This document shows positions 33,596 to 42,313 of a DNA stretch of 64,000 bases, in pieces; positions within the stretch are counted from its first letter, which is position 1; every line of letters begins with the position of its first letter. Position numbers and translations under genes: made by a program. The notes below the pieces were generated by a model that worked only from the letters and a program-made list of their open reading frames with translations, had not been told where the DNA came from and did not search any database. This stretch comes from Alcaligenes aquatilis (GTDB taxonomy: Bacteria; Pseudomonadota; Gammaproteobacteria; Burkholderiales; Burkholderiaceae_B), in NCBI RefSeq assembly GCF_003076515.1, contig NZ_CP022390.1, forward strand, positions 62,001 through 126,000, in the 5' to 3' direction.

Positions 33596-35101
33596 ATGCA
33601 GATCAAACCAATCAAGATTGCTATTTTGGCCATGGGTGGCGAAGGTGGCGGCGTGTTGGCCGACTGGATCGTCAATCTGGGCGAACAAAACGGCTACTTT
33701 GCACAGACCACCTCGGTGCCTGGCGTGGCTCAGCGTACCGGCGCCACGATTTACTACGTGGAACTGTTCCCGCATTCGGCGGCTGTGGATGGCAAAAAGC
33801 CGGTGCTGGCCCTGATGCCTATGCCCGGTGATGTGGATGTGGTGCTGGCCTCCGAGCTGATGGAAGCCGGTCGCGCTGTACAACGTGGGCTGGTCACCGA
33901 GGACCGCACCACGCTGATTGCCTCTACGCACCGTGTCTATTCCATTGCCGAAAAATCGGCCATGGGCGATGGCCGTGTGGACGACAATGCTCTGATTGCG
34001 CACGCAAGCCAGGCGGCCAAGCGTTTTGTGTACTTCAATATGGAAAAAGCGGCCGAGGACTCGGGCAGCGTGATTTCCGCCGTGCTGTTTGGCGCCTTGG
34101 CCAGCACCGGCGTGCTGCCCTTTAGCCGCTCGCAGTTCGAGCAGACCATCGAGCGCGGTGGTGTGGGCGTCAAACCCAGCCTGAAGGCTTTTGGTGCCGC
34201 TTACGCCCGTGTTGCTGAAGGCGATGCAGGCAAATCCGATTCGGAAACCAAGCCGGTTGATATGGCTACGTTGGCCCCTCGCGATCCTGCAGTGGCCAAG
34301 CTGATTGACCGTGTCCGTGCCGAAGTGCCCGAGCAGGCCCAGCCTATCGTGGTGGAAGGGGTGCGTCGGGTTCTGGACTTCCAGGACGTGGCCTACGCCA
34401 ATCTGTATCTGGACCGCCTGAAAAAGATCAGCCAGTTTGCCCGTCCTGACGATGTGGCCCTGATCCGTGAAACAGGCCGTTATCTGGCGTTGTGGATGTC
34501 CTATGAGGACGCCATTCGCGTGGCCGAACTGAAAACCCGCTCCAGCCGTTTTGATCGTGTACATAAAGAAGTGCGTGCAACTGACGGCCAGATCGTGGCG
34601 ATCAATGAATACATGCATCCCCGTGTGGAAGAAATCAGCGAAATCCTGCCTTTTGCCAGTGTGGGCCGTTGGTTGATGCGTCCTACCTGGGGCAACAAGC
34701 TGGTGAAGTCGCAGACCAAATCCGGTCGTGTTATTCAAACCAGTTCGGTGCGCGGTTTCATTCCTTTGTACGTACTGTCGGGCTTTAAGCGTTGGCGTCG
34801 TCGTACGCTGCGTTACCAGGCCGAGCAGCAGCGTATTGAAGGCTGGCTAAAGCAGATCGAACAGGCTGCCGATGCCCACCCGGCTTTGGCGCTGGAAATT
34901 GCTCAGTGCCAGCGTCTGGTCAAAGGTTATGGCGATACGCATGCCCGTGGTTTGCGTAATTACCAGACCGTGATGTCGGCGCTGGAGCGTAACCCCAGCA
35001 CCCTGTCACCTGCCATCTTGGGTGCCTTGCGTGATGCGGCATTGGCCGACGAGCACGGCACCAAGCTGGAGGCGGCACTGCGCCAGTACGCTCTGGTGTA
35101 A
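33596..35101 (+). CDS. iorB: indolepyruvate oxidoreductase-like subunit beta with C-terminal extension
   Basis: A 501-residue protein. Residues 1-190 are the gamma-type domain of 2-oxoacid oxidoreductases (LAMGGEGGGVLADWIVNLGE, then TTSVPGVAQRTGATIYYVEL). Residues from about 200 onwards form an extra helical domain found in long IorB proteins of proteobacteria. It works with the alpha subunit at 31362. It needs an electron acceptor; no separate ferredoxin gene lies beside it. Confidence 0.9.
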   Translation: MQIKPIKIAILAMGGEGGGVLADWIVNLGEQNGYFAQTTSVPGVAQRTGATIYYVELFPHSAAVDGKKPVLALMPMPGDVDVVLASELMEAGRAVQRGLVTEDRTTLIASTHRVYSIAEKSAMGDGRVDDNALIAHASQAAKRFVYFNMEKAAEDSGSVISAVLFGALASTGVLPFSRSQFEQTIERGGVGVKPSLKAFGAAYARVAEGDAGKSDSETKPVDMATLAPRDPAVAKLIDRVRAEVPEQAQPIVVEGVRRVLDFQDVAYANLYLDRLKKISQFARPDDVALIRETGRYLALWMSYEDAIRVAELKTRSSRFDRVHKEVRATDGQIVAINEYMHPRVEEISEILPFASVGRWLMRPTWGNKLVKSQTKSGRVIQTSSVRGFIPLYVLSGFKRWRRRTLRYQAEQQRIEGWLKQIEQAADAHPALALEIAQCQRLVKGYGDTHARGLRNYQTVMSALERNPSTLSPAILGALRDAALADEHGTKLEAALRQYALV

Positions 35102-35186
35102 AGGGTCACACCGGGCCGCTTTCGGGCGGCCTCGGTGAAAACCCTTGAGGACACGGATTTAACCCCCCAAATACTTTATTTCTAAA

Positions 35187-35204
35187 ATATTCATAGTAGA
35201 ATAT
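35187..35204. promoter_or_regulatory. candidate MarR-type operator ahead of the second marR gene
   Basis: ATATTC-ATAGTA-GAATAT, 18 bp, shares the left half ATATTCAT with the site ahead of iorA and resembles the palindrome at 36461. The surrounding 233-bp gap holds no gene. It also contains a GC-rich hairpin at about 35109-35137 without a T-tract after the iorB stop. Confidence 0.5.
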
Positions 35205-35334
35205 AAATTCGGATTGGCACTGTGACCAAGGCCCTGAAAGCCATAGATCCTGTGTCTACTTGGCCACTTGTTCAAGCAAGAATATCCCGCCTGTTGGTCA
35301 AACTGAATTAGCCAAAGCTTGGGGGAAAAACAAT

Positions 35335-35850
35335 ATGAATCAAAGCGAAGCAGCACTCGAATTTTTGGTAGAGCCGGCCGATGCCGGTTTTGAAGGGCGC
35401 GTCGGTCCCAAGGACCCGGCCAGCCTGAAACTGTGGTTGCGCATGCTGACCTGCACCAAGCAGATCGAGGACGAAATCCGTCGCCGCCTGCGCCAGAATT
35501 TTGATATTTCGCTGGCCCGTTTTGACTATATGGCCCAGTTGTACCGCTACCCGCAGGGCCTGAAGATGGGTGAGTTGTCGCGCTATCTGATGGTGACCGG
35601 CGGCAATATTACCGGACTGACTGACGAGCTGGCCCGCGAGGGCATGGTGTCTCGTCAGAGTAGCCCGACAGATCGACGTGCCTGGGTGTTGCGACTGACC
35701 CCCAAGGGCAAAAGCAGTTTTGAGGCGATGGCCCAGGCCCACAGCGACTGGATTGCAGAAATGTTTGAAGGACTGGGTACCGAGGAAGTCGTGCACATCC
35801 ATCAGCATCTGGGCCTGTTGCGGGTCCATCTGCAAAGCGCTGCTGGCTAG
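35335..35850 (+). CDS. MarR-family transcriptional regulator
   Basis: A 171-residue winged-helix protein with a longer N-terminus than the other MarR protein. The core reads QNFDISLARFDYMAQLYRYP, then GELSRYLMVTGGNITGLTDE (recognition helix) and SSPTDRRAWVLRLTPKG (wing). The ATG at 35335 is preceded by GGGGGAAAAACA; an earlier ATG at 35260 would overlap AT-rich promoter sequence. It precedes a thioesterase and faces the same direction as the catabolic genes, so it is a good candidate for the pathway regulator that senses a CoA ester or aromatic acid. Confidence 0.88.
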   Translation: MNQSEAALEFLVEPADAGFEGRVGPKDPASLKLWLRMLTCTKQIEDEIRRRLRQNFDISLARFDYMAQLYRYPQGLKMGELSRYLMVTGGNITGLTDELAREGMVSRQSSPTDRRAWVLRLTPKGKSSFEAMAQAHSDWIAEMFEGLGTEEVVHIHQHLGLLRVHLQSAAG

Positions 35851-35945
35851 CATAAGGTGCATCCTGCCAGGCCTGTGAACCGGGCAGGATGCGGATAGCG
35901 TCACGAACAGGCGCACAAAACACTTGCTAAAAAGGTGTCTACAAC

Positions 35946-36389
35946 ATGGTTTCCAAGCTGTACGAACAAGAACATCGCATCCGTTTTTCGGAATGCGATC
36001 CAGCGGGTATCGTTTTTTATCCGCAGTACTTTGTGATGTTTAACGACCTGATGGAAGCATGGATCGACTCCATGACCCCCGAGGGTTTTCACAACATGAT
36101 CGCCAGCAAACGGGTAGGCATGCCCTCGGTGCATATTGAGGCCGAGTTCAAGTCCATCAGCCGTATGGGTGATGATGTGGTGATGAGCCTGGGTGTGGAA
36201 CGCATTGGCAATAGCTCCTTGACGCTGCTGTTGCGTTGCATCGGTAAAGATGGTGTGCTGCGTATGCAAGTGCGCCAGACCGTGGTGACCACCTCGCTGG
36301 AGACGCACCTGGGTATTTCTATCCCTGATTTTCTGCGCAACCCCATGCAAGAGTATGTGATTGCCCAGCCAGAAAGCAGCAAGGCTTGA
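35946..36389 (+). CDS. acyl-CoA thioesterase (4-hydroxybenzoyl-CoA thioesterase family)
   Basis: A 147-residue hot-dog-fold enzyme. The motif RIRFSECDPAGIVFYPQYFVMFND has the catalytic Asp of the Pseudomonas-type 4-hydroxybenzoyl-CoA thioesterase (D19 here). It hydrolyses aryl-CoA to the free acid and CoA. Lying between the regulator and the aryl-CoA hydroxylase, it most likely releases the 5-hydroxylated acid (gentisate or 5-hydroxyanthranilate) for ring cleavage. Confidence 0.9.
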   Translation: MVSKLYEQEHRIRFSECDPAGIVFYPQYFVMFNDLMEAWIDSMTPEGFHNMIASKRVGMPSVHIEAEFKSISRMGDDVVMSLGVERIGNSSLTLLLRCIGKDGVLRMQVRQTVVTTSLETHLGISIPDFLRNPMQEYVIAQPESSKA

Positions 36390-36448
36390 TCTAGTTTGAA
36401 GTAGTAGCAGGCAGTGTGCAGGTCAGCTATTTTTTTTGATTTAAATAG

Positions 36449-36478
36449 TTGACTTGTATAATATTTATTAATAAATAT
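36449..36478 (+). promoter_or_regulatory. promoter with an 18-bp perfect palindrome ahead of the hydroxylase operon
   Basis: ATATTTATTAATAAATAT at 36461-36478 is a perfect palindrome. A plausible promoter is TTGACT at 36449 with TAAATA 17 bp later inside the palindrome; TATAAT at 36457-36462 abutting it is an alternative -10. Either way a bound regulator would block transcription. The site lies 59 bp before the hydroxylase start. Confidence 0.6.
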
Positions 36479-36519
36479 ACTATGCTCGAAAGCATGTATT
36501 CAGACCATACGGACATATC

Positions 36520-38856
36520 ATGAATATCGTATGTATTGGCGGAGGCCCAGCCGGCTTGTATTTCGGTTTGCTGATGAAGTTGCAAAACCCTCAGAACGAG
36601 GTTTTTGTTGTCGAGCGCAACCGACCGTACGACACCTTTGGCTGGGGTGTGGTGTTCTCGGACGCCACCATGGAAAACCTGCGTGAAGCTGACCCCGTGT
36701 CCGCGCAGACCATCGGTGACGCGTTCAACCACTGGGACGACATTGAGTGCCATTTCAAAGGTAGCGCCGTGCGCTCCAGCGGTCATGGCTTTATCGGGAT
36801 TGGTCGCAAGAAACTGCTGAACATCCTGCAAGCTCGCTGTGAAGAAGTGGGCGTCAAGCTGGTGTTCGAGACCGTGGTCACGGACGAAGCTGAATTGGCC
36901 CGCAAGTACAACGCCGATATCCTGATCGCTTCTGACGGCATCAACAGTGCTGTGCGTACCCGTTACGAAGACGTGTTTCAGCCTGATATCGACACCCGTA
37001 ACTGCCGCTTTGTGTGGTTGGGTACGGAAAAAGTGTTCGATGCCTTTAACTTCATCTTTGTTGAAACCGAGCACGGCTGGTTCCAGGCTCACGCCTACCG
37101 CTTCCAGGACGGCCTGTCCACGTTCATCGTGGAAACGCCTGAAGAGACCTGGCAGAAAGCCGGTATTGGCGAAATGTCGCAGGAAGATGCCATTGCCTAC
37201 TGCGAAAAGCTGTTTGCCGATCATCTGGATGGCAACAAGCTGATCAGCAATGCCACCCACCTGCGCGGTTCGGCCATCTGGATCCGTTTCCCACGCGTTA
37301 TCTGCAACAAGTGGGTGCACTGGCAAGATTACGGCACCGGCAAGAAAGTTCCTGTGGTGCTGATGGGCGACGCTGCTCACACCGCTCACTTTTCTATTGG
37401 TTCCGGCACCAAGCTGGCCCTGGAAGATGCCATCACCCTGGCCCAGCACATGGACCACGAGTCCATGGAAGAGGCCCTGAAAGATTACGAAGCCGCTCGT
37501 AGCGTGGACGTATTGCGTATTCAGAATGCTGCCCGCAACTCGACCGAATGGTTCGAGAACGTGGCCCGTTACGCCAATATGAAGCCCGAGCAGTTCACCT
37601 ACTCCATGCTGACCCGCTCGCAGCGCATCTCGCACGAGAACATGCGCATGCGTGACGCCGCCTGGCTGGAAAAATACGAGCGCTGGATGGCGACCGAAGC
37701 CGGCATGACGCTGGCCGACGGTGAAAAGGCCCCTTCGCCCATGTTCACGCCCTTCAAGCTGCGCGATATGCAGTTGAAGAACCGTGTCGTGCTCTCGCCC
37801 ACCTTGATGTACAGCGCCAAGGACGGTATGCCCGGTGCTACGCACCAAGTGCATTACGGCAGCCGCGCCATGGGTGGTGCTGGCCTGATCATGGCTGAAA
37901 TGACGGCGGTGACGCCTGAAGGCCGTGTCACTCCCGGTTGTACCGGTCTGTGGAACGACGAGCAGGCCAATGCCTGGAAACCTGTAGTGGCTTTTGCCCA
38001 CGAACAGGGTGCCAAGATTGGTGTGCAACTGGGCCATGCGGGCCGTCGCGGTTCGACGCAACTGGGCTGGGAAAAAGCCAATCAGCCGCTGGCTGAAGGC
38101 AACTGGCCTTTGGTGTCGGCTTCCGCCCTGCCGTATCAGGCGGGCGTAACTGCCGTGCCTGCCGAGATTACCCGTGCCCAGATGGACGAAATTCGTGACG
38201 CCTTTGTGGCTGCGGCCAAGCGCGCCGATCAGGCCGGTTTTGACTGCATCGAATTGCAAGCGGCCCACGGCTACCTCTTGTCCAGCTTCATCTCGCCGCT
38301 GACGAATCAGCGTAGTGACGAGTTTGGTGGTAGTCTGGAAAATCGCATGGCTTACCCGCTGGAAGTGTTTGCGGCTATCCGCGCCGTCTGGCCAGAGAAC
38401 AAGCCCATCATGGTGCGTATCTCGGCAACCGACTGGGCCGAAGGCGGCAACACGGCGGACGACGGTGTGGAAATTGCACGCCTGTTCAAGCAAGCCGGTG
38501 CCGATCTGATCGACGTGTCCTCGGGTGAAGTGGTGCTGGAGCAGCAGCCAATTTACGGCCGCATGTACCAGACACCATTCTCCGACCGTATCCGTAACGA
38601 AGCCGGTATCGCCACCATGGCGGTGGGTTCGATCATGGAAGCGGATCACGCCAACAGCATTATTGCTGCAGGCCGTGCTGACCTGTGTGCCCTGTCGCGT
38701 GGCTTTTTGGCCGACGCAAACTGGCCTCAGCGTCAGGCTGCGGAGCTGGGTTACACCGACCTGGCCTGGCCCGTTCAGTACGAATGGGGCAAGGACTGGT
38801 TGCAGCGTCAAATCAAACGTGCGCCAGTGGCCCAGGACGGCCCTGCCAAGTCATAA
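36520..38856 (+). CDS. bifunctional aryl-CoA hydroxylase/oxidoreductase (salicylyl-CoA 5-hydroxylase or anthraniloyl-CoA monooxygenase type)
   Basis: A 778-residue fusion. Residues 1-395 are a class A flavin monooxygenase ([13 protein letters not shown] for [24 protein letters not shown] for the second FAD motif). From about residue 404 an old-yellow-enzyme domain follows ([56 protein letters not shown]). The same architecture is known in 2-aminobenzoyl-CoA monooxygenase/reductase and is annotated as salicylyl-CoA 5-hydroxylase. It hydroxylates C5 of the aryl-CoA; in the reductase type the ring is also reduced. The cupin dioxygenase 21 bp downstream argues that an aromatic 5-hydroxy product is made here. 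Confidence 0.9.
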   Translation: MNIVCIGGGPAGLYFGLLMKLQNPQNEVFVVERNRPYDTFGWGVVFSDATMENLREADPVSAQTIGDAFNHWDDIECHFKGSAVRSSGHGFIGIGRKKLLNILQARCEEVGVKLVFETVVTDEAELARKYNADILIASDGINSAVRTRYEDVFQPDIDTRNCRFVWLGTEKVFDAFNFIFVETEHGWFQAHAYRFQDGLSTFIVETPEETWQKAGIGEMSQEDAIAYCEKLFADHLDGNKLISNATHLRGSAIWIRFPRVICNKWVHWQDYGTGKKVPVVLMGDAAHTAHFSIGSGTKLALEDAITLAQHMDHESMEEALKDYEAARSVDVLRIQNAARNSTEWFENVARYANMKPEQFTYSMLTRSQRISHENMRMRDAAWLEKYERWMATEAGMTLADGEKAPSPMFTPFKLRDMQLKNRVVLSPTLMYSAKDGMPGATHQVHYGSRAMGGAGLIMAEMTAVTPEGRVTPGCTGLWNDEQANAWKPVVAFAHEQGAKIGVQLGHAGRRGSTQLGWEKANQPLAEGNWPLVSASALPYQAGVTAVPAEITRAQMDEIRDAFVAAAKRADQAGFDCIELQAAHGYLLSSFISPLTNQRSDEFGGSLENRMAYPLEVFAAIRAVWPENKPIMVRISATDWAEGGNTADDGVEIARLFKQAGADLIDVSSGEVVLEQQPIYGRMYQTPFSDRIRNEAGIATMAVGSIMEADHANSIIAAGRADLCALSRGFLADANWPQRQAAELGYTDLAWPVQYEWGKDWLQRQIKRAPVAQDGPAKS

Positions 38857-38877
38857 AACACAGAAGGAGACAGCATC

Positions 38878-40002
38878 ATGTCGGAAGAACGTTTTGACAC
38901 CCACCGCGAAAGCGTGCTCGGTCGTGCAGATGTTGAGGACACGCCCGAATTGGTGAAGTACTACCAGGATTTGACTCAGTTTGAGGCCGGCGCCCTGTGG
39001 ACCGTGGCCAACAAGATTGAGCCCTGGGAGCCCAAGTCTGACTCCGTGCCAGTGGTCTGGCGCTACCGCGACCTGCGCGACTACGTGTTGCGTTCGGTCG
39101 ATCTGGTCAGCCCTGAAAAGGCCGGTCGTCGCGTGATTTACCTGAACAACCCCGGTCGCCAGGAAGTCTCGGCGGCGGTGGGTTGGCTGTACTCCGGTTT
39201 GCAGGTCATGAAACCGGGCGAAGCGGCTTCCGCTCATGCTCACTCCTCCTCGGCCCTGCGTTTCATTATGGAAGGCCGTGGTGCCTACACCATCGTGGAC
39301 GGCCACAAGATGACGCTGGGCGCCAATGACTTCGTGCTCACGCCTAACGGCTGCTGGCACGAGCATGGCGTTGAAGCGGACGGCCTGCCTTGCATCTGGC
39401 AAGACGGACTGGACATCCCCTTGGTCAACGCACTGGAAGCCGGTTTCTACGCGGTTCACCCTGACTTGTCCCAAGCCATTACGCACCCCGTCAATGACGC
39501 GGTGGGTATCTGGGGTGGCCGTGGCCTGAAGCCAACCTTGCACGACTGGCAAAAACCGTACTCGCCCCTGCTCAAGTACGAGTGGGAGCCTACTTACGAA
39601 GCCTTGTCGGCCTACGCCAAGGTCACGGACGGCAGCCCGTTTGATGGCGTCATCATGGACTACATCAACCCGCTGACTGGCGGCCCTGTCATGTCTACCA
39701 TTGGCGCCAGCATGCAAATGCTGCGTCCTGGCGAGCACACCAAGGCCCACCGTCACACGGGCAGCATCATGTATCAATGCGCCAAAGGTGAAGGGTATTC
39801 CATCATCAATGGCAAACGCTTTGACTGGCGCGAACGCGACATTTTCTGCGTACCTTCCTGGATGTTCCACGAGCACGTGAACGGTTCCTCGTCCGATGAC
39901 GCTTGCCTGTTCTCGTTCCACGATCTGCCCGTGATGCGCGCCCTGAATCTGTACCGCGAAGAAGCGCTGGCAGAGAACGGCGGCCACCAGGTCCTGCTGT
40001 AA
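38878..40002 (+). CDS. gentisate 1,2-dioxygenase-like bicupin dioxygenase
   Basis: A 374-residue two-cupin protein. The N-terminal cupin has the Fe(II) ligands H120-x-H122 and H161 (AHAHSSSALRF; GCWHEHG). The second cupin near residues 270-350 has a degenerate site (HTKAHRHTGSIMYQC). Gentisate dioxygenases open the ring between the carboxyl-bearing C1 and the hydroxyl-bearing C2. The clear expectation is gentisate or a 5-hydroxy/amino analogue such as 5-hydroxyanthranilate; the latter would give an amide at C2. It is in the hydroxylase operon, with a strong ribosome site (GAAGGAG). Confidence 0.88.
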   Translation: MSEERFDTHRESVLGRADVEDTPELVKYYQDLTQFEAGALWTVANKIEPWEPKSDSVPVVWRYRDLRDYVLRSVDLVSPEKAGRRVIYLNNPGRQEVSAAVGWLYSGLQVMKPGEAASAHAHSSSALRFIMEGRGAYTIVDGHKMTLGANDFVLTPNGCWHEHGVEADGLPCIWQDGLDIPLVNALEAGFYAVHPDLSQAITHPVNDAVGIWGGRGLKPTLHDWQKPYSPLLKYEWEPTYEALSAYAKVTDGSPFDGVIMDYINPLTGGPVMSTIGASMQMLRPGEHTKAHRHTGSIMYQCAKGEGYSIINGKRFDWRERDIFCVPSWMFHEHVNGSSSDDACLFSFHDLPVMRALNLYREEALAENGGHQVLL

Positions 40003-40097
40003 GACTACTTGTTTAACTTATTTGGACGGCCTGCCAAGGCGGGCCGACCCGATTTATTCAAGCCATCTGCACAAGATGGCCCAATCTGGAGATAGAA

Positions 40098-41021
40098 ATG
40101 CGTCTTGTAACGTACCGTAGTGAAGTTGCTGCCGCTGGCCGCTTGGGTGCCATTGTGGGCGATCTGGTGGTTGACCTGGGTTACCTGGGCGACGCCACAG
40201 GCCACATGCTGCCTGACAATATGCTCGATTTCATCGACCTGGGCCCAGCCGCTGTGACTTCCACGGCTCGCTTGCTGGAAACCTACGCCGACGATATGCC
40301 TTTTGGTGTGGCGCTGCCCCTGGCCAACGTCAAGCTGTTGGCTCCTATCCCACGCCCACGCAAGAACATCTTTGGTATCGGTCTGAACTACGTGGAACAC
40401 GTGGCCGAATCCAGCCGTACGCTGGACACCTCCAAAGAGCTGCCCAAACAGCCCGTGATTTTCTCCAAGCCACCCACCACCGTGGTTGGCCCTGGCGACG
40501 CTATCGAGCACAACAAGAACATCACTCAGCAAATGGACTGGGAAGTGGAACTGGCCGTGATCATGGGCACCCGTGCTCAGCGCGTGGCTAAAGAGGACGC
40601 CCTGAAGTACGTGTTCGGTTACTCCGTCATGATCGACGTGAGCGCCCGCGACTGCCGTCGTGCCGGTCAGTGGATTTACTCCAAAGGCCAGGACACCTAC
40701 GCTCCTTTCGGTCCCGTGATCGTGACGGCCGACGAGCTGACCGATCCTCACAACCTGAACCTGAGCCTGACGCTCAACGGTGTGACCAAGCAAAGCTCCA
40801 ACACCAAGCACATGCTGTTCAACGTGAACGACCTGATCGCAGACATCAGTGCCGGTATCACGCTGGAACCCGGTGACATCATCGCTACCGGTACCCCAGA
40901 AGGCGTGGGCGCTGGCCGTGATCCTCAAGAGTGGATGTGGCCTGGTGACGTGGTGCACGCAGTGGTCGAAGGCATTGGCGAATTGCGTCACCCCATCGTG
41001 GACGTGACCCCCCAAAACTAA
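40098..41021 (+). CDS. fumarylacetoacetate hydrolase-family protein
   Basis: A 307-residue FAH-fold hydrolase. The metal ligands are E149 and E151 in MDWEVELAV and D180 in YSVMIDVSARD; ATGTPEGVG is the usual C-terminal loop. Family members hydrolyse fumarylpyruvate or maleylpyruvate to pyruvate and a C4 acid. Directly after the dioxygenase gene this is the expected next step on the ring-fission product. No maleylpyruvate isomerase gene is visible, so the enzyme may act on the cis isomer or amide directly. Confidence 0.88.
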   Translation: MRLVTYRSEVAAAGRLGAIVGDLVVDLGYLGDATGHMLPDNMLDFIDLGPAAVTSTARLLETYADDMPFGVALPLANVKLLAPIPRPRKNIFGIGLNYVEHVAESSRTLDTSKELPKQPVIFSKPPTTVVGPGDAIEHNKNITQQMDWEVELAVIMGTRAQRVAKEDALKYVFGYSVMIDVSARDCRRAGQWIYSKGQDTYAPFGPVIVTADELTDPHNLNLSLTLNGVTKQSSNTKHMLFNVNDLIADISAGITLEPGDIIATGTPEGVGAGRDPQEWMWPGDVVHAVVEGIGELRHPIVDVTPQN

Positions 41022-41036
41022 GTAAAGGAGAGCATG

Positions 41037-42065
41037 ATGCTGGAATTGCGTCAGTTCAAGGCCGCCGCCGTTCAGGCAGCGCCTGTGTTCCTGGACACGA
41101 ATGCGACCATCGAGAAAGTATGTCGTCTGATCAATGAAGCAGCCGACAACGGTGCCGAGCTGATCGCCTTTCCCGAGGTGTTCGTCTCCGGTTACCCCTA
41201 CTGGAGCTGGGTGATGAACCCGATCGAGGGCAGCCCGTGGTTCGAGCGCCTGTGCAAATCGGCCATCGAAGTGCCCGGTCCCGAGATCCAGAAGGTTGCG
41301 CAGGTTTGCCGCCAGCGCAAGGTCAATGTGGTGTTGGGTGTGAACGAGCGCAGTCCCGTTGGCATCGGCACCATTTACAACACGCTGGTCACCATCGGTG
41401 CCGATGGCCGCATTCTGGGTCGTCACCGCAAACTGGTTCCAACCTGGGCTGAAAAGCTGACCTGGGCCAACGGTGACGCCTCCTCGATGCGTGTGCATGA
41501 CACTACCATCGGCCCGCTGGGTGCCTTGGCTTGCGGTGAAAACACCAACACGCTGGCTCGTTTCAGCCTGTTGTCGCAAGGTGAACTGGTCCACGTTGCC
41601 AGCTACATTGCCTTGCCCGTGGCACCAAAAGACTACGACATGGCCGAAGCGATTCGCCTGCGGGCTGCGGCTCACTGCTTTGAAGGCAAGGTGTTTACGG
41701 TGGTGGCTTGCTCGACGGTTTCCGAGGAAATCATCGAAGCCATGTCGGCCAGCCATCCAGAAGCACGTGAGCTGCTGGCTCGTCCCAACAGCGCGTTCTC
41801 GGGCATTATTGGTCCCGATGGCCGCGTGCAGGGCGAAGCACTGATCGACAAGGAAGGCATTGCCTACGCCGACATCGATCTGTCGCGCTGCATCCAGCCG
41901 CGTCAAATGCACGACATCACGGGTCACTACAACCGTTTTGACGTGTTTGACCTGCGTGTGAATCGCAAGGCGCTGACCCCTGCCCGCTTTTACGAAGGCG
42001 ATGCAGCGTCCCAGCCAGACCTGAATCCTGCCGAGTTCTCCGTTCTGGACGACAAGGAAGTGTAA
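41037..42065 (+). CDS. nitrilase-superfamily carbon-nitrogen hydrolase
   Basis: A 342-residue enzyme with the Glu-Lys-Cys triad: E47 (IAFPEVF), K132 (RHRKLVPT) and C166 (ACGENTN). The Cys context CGENTN differs from the CWEN of plant and arylacetonitrilases. I chose the ATG at 41037, six bases after AAAGGAG; the adjacent ATG at 41034 is three bases away. It is the last gene before a strong terminator, in the same operon as the dioxygenase and FAH hydrolase. Two roles fit: deamidation of the ring-fission product (for example maleamate) if the substrate is 5-hydroxyanthranilate, or hydrolysis of indole-3-acetonitrile to indole-3-acetate. It is not the known Alcaligenes faecalis JM3 arylacetonitrilase. 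Confidence 0.85.
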   Translation: MLELRQFKAAAVQAAPVFLDTNATIEKVCRLINEAADNGAELIAFPEVFVSGYPYWSWVMNPIEGSPWFERLCKSAIEVPGPEIQKVAQVCRQRKVNVVLGVNERSPVGIGTIYNTLVTIGADGRILGRHRKLVPTWAEKLTWANGDASSMRVHDTTIGPLGALACGENTNTLARFSLLSQGELVHVASYIALPVAPKDYDMAEAIRLRAAAHCFEGKVFTVVACSTVSEEIIEAMSASHPEARELLARPNSAFSGIIGPDGRVQGEALIDKEGIAYADIDLSRCIQPRQMHDITGHYNRFDVFDLRVNRKALTPARFYEGDAASQPDLNPAEFSVLDDKEV

Positions 42066-42076
42066 GCAGGTTCAAG

Positions 42077-42113
42077 ACGGTCCCTTTCCAGTATTGGATC
42101 GGGACCGTTTTTT
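42077..42113 (+). terminator. rho-independent terminator of the hydroxylase-to-nitrilase operon
   Basis: ACGGTCCC and GGGACCGT form an 8-bp stem with a 16-base loop, followed by six T residues, 11 bp after the stop codon. Confidence 0.85.
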
Positions 42114-42313
42114 GACGGGTCGCTTTGCTCAAGCGACCGGCTCAAAAAAAACCGCCGTGGCCTGGCCGCAGCGGTTCAAGATGCACACTGCCTTTTGTAA
42201 AAAAGGGCAGCGCCGGGCCTGAAGGAGCGGGCTGTTTTAACGGCTGGTCCCTATCCTGCGCCTTGCAGGGCAGGCACTTATAACGATGACATAAGATCTA
42301 AGTAGGAGATGAC

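Noticed and set aside
36427..38811. A 794-codon open frame on the minus strand opposite the aryl-CoA hydroxylase
   Set aside because: The plus strand encodes a clear two-domain enzyme over the whole length. The antisense product is rich in His, Gln and Arg without recognisable domains, as expected from codon bias.
40005..41927. A 640-codon minus-strand frame opposite the FAH hydrolase and nitrilase genes
   Set aside because: It spans two well-supported plus-strand genes and their gap, and shows no domain pattern.
41037..42065. Identity with the known Alcaligenes faecalis JM3 arylacetonitrilase
   Set aside because: The sequence as I recall it has CWEHLSPL around the catalytic Cys and a different N-terminus; here it is CGENTNTL.
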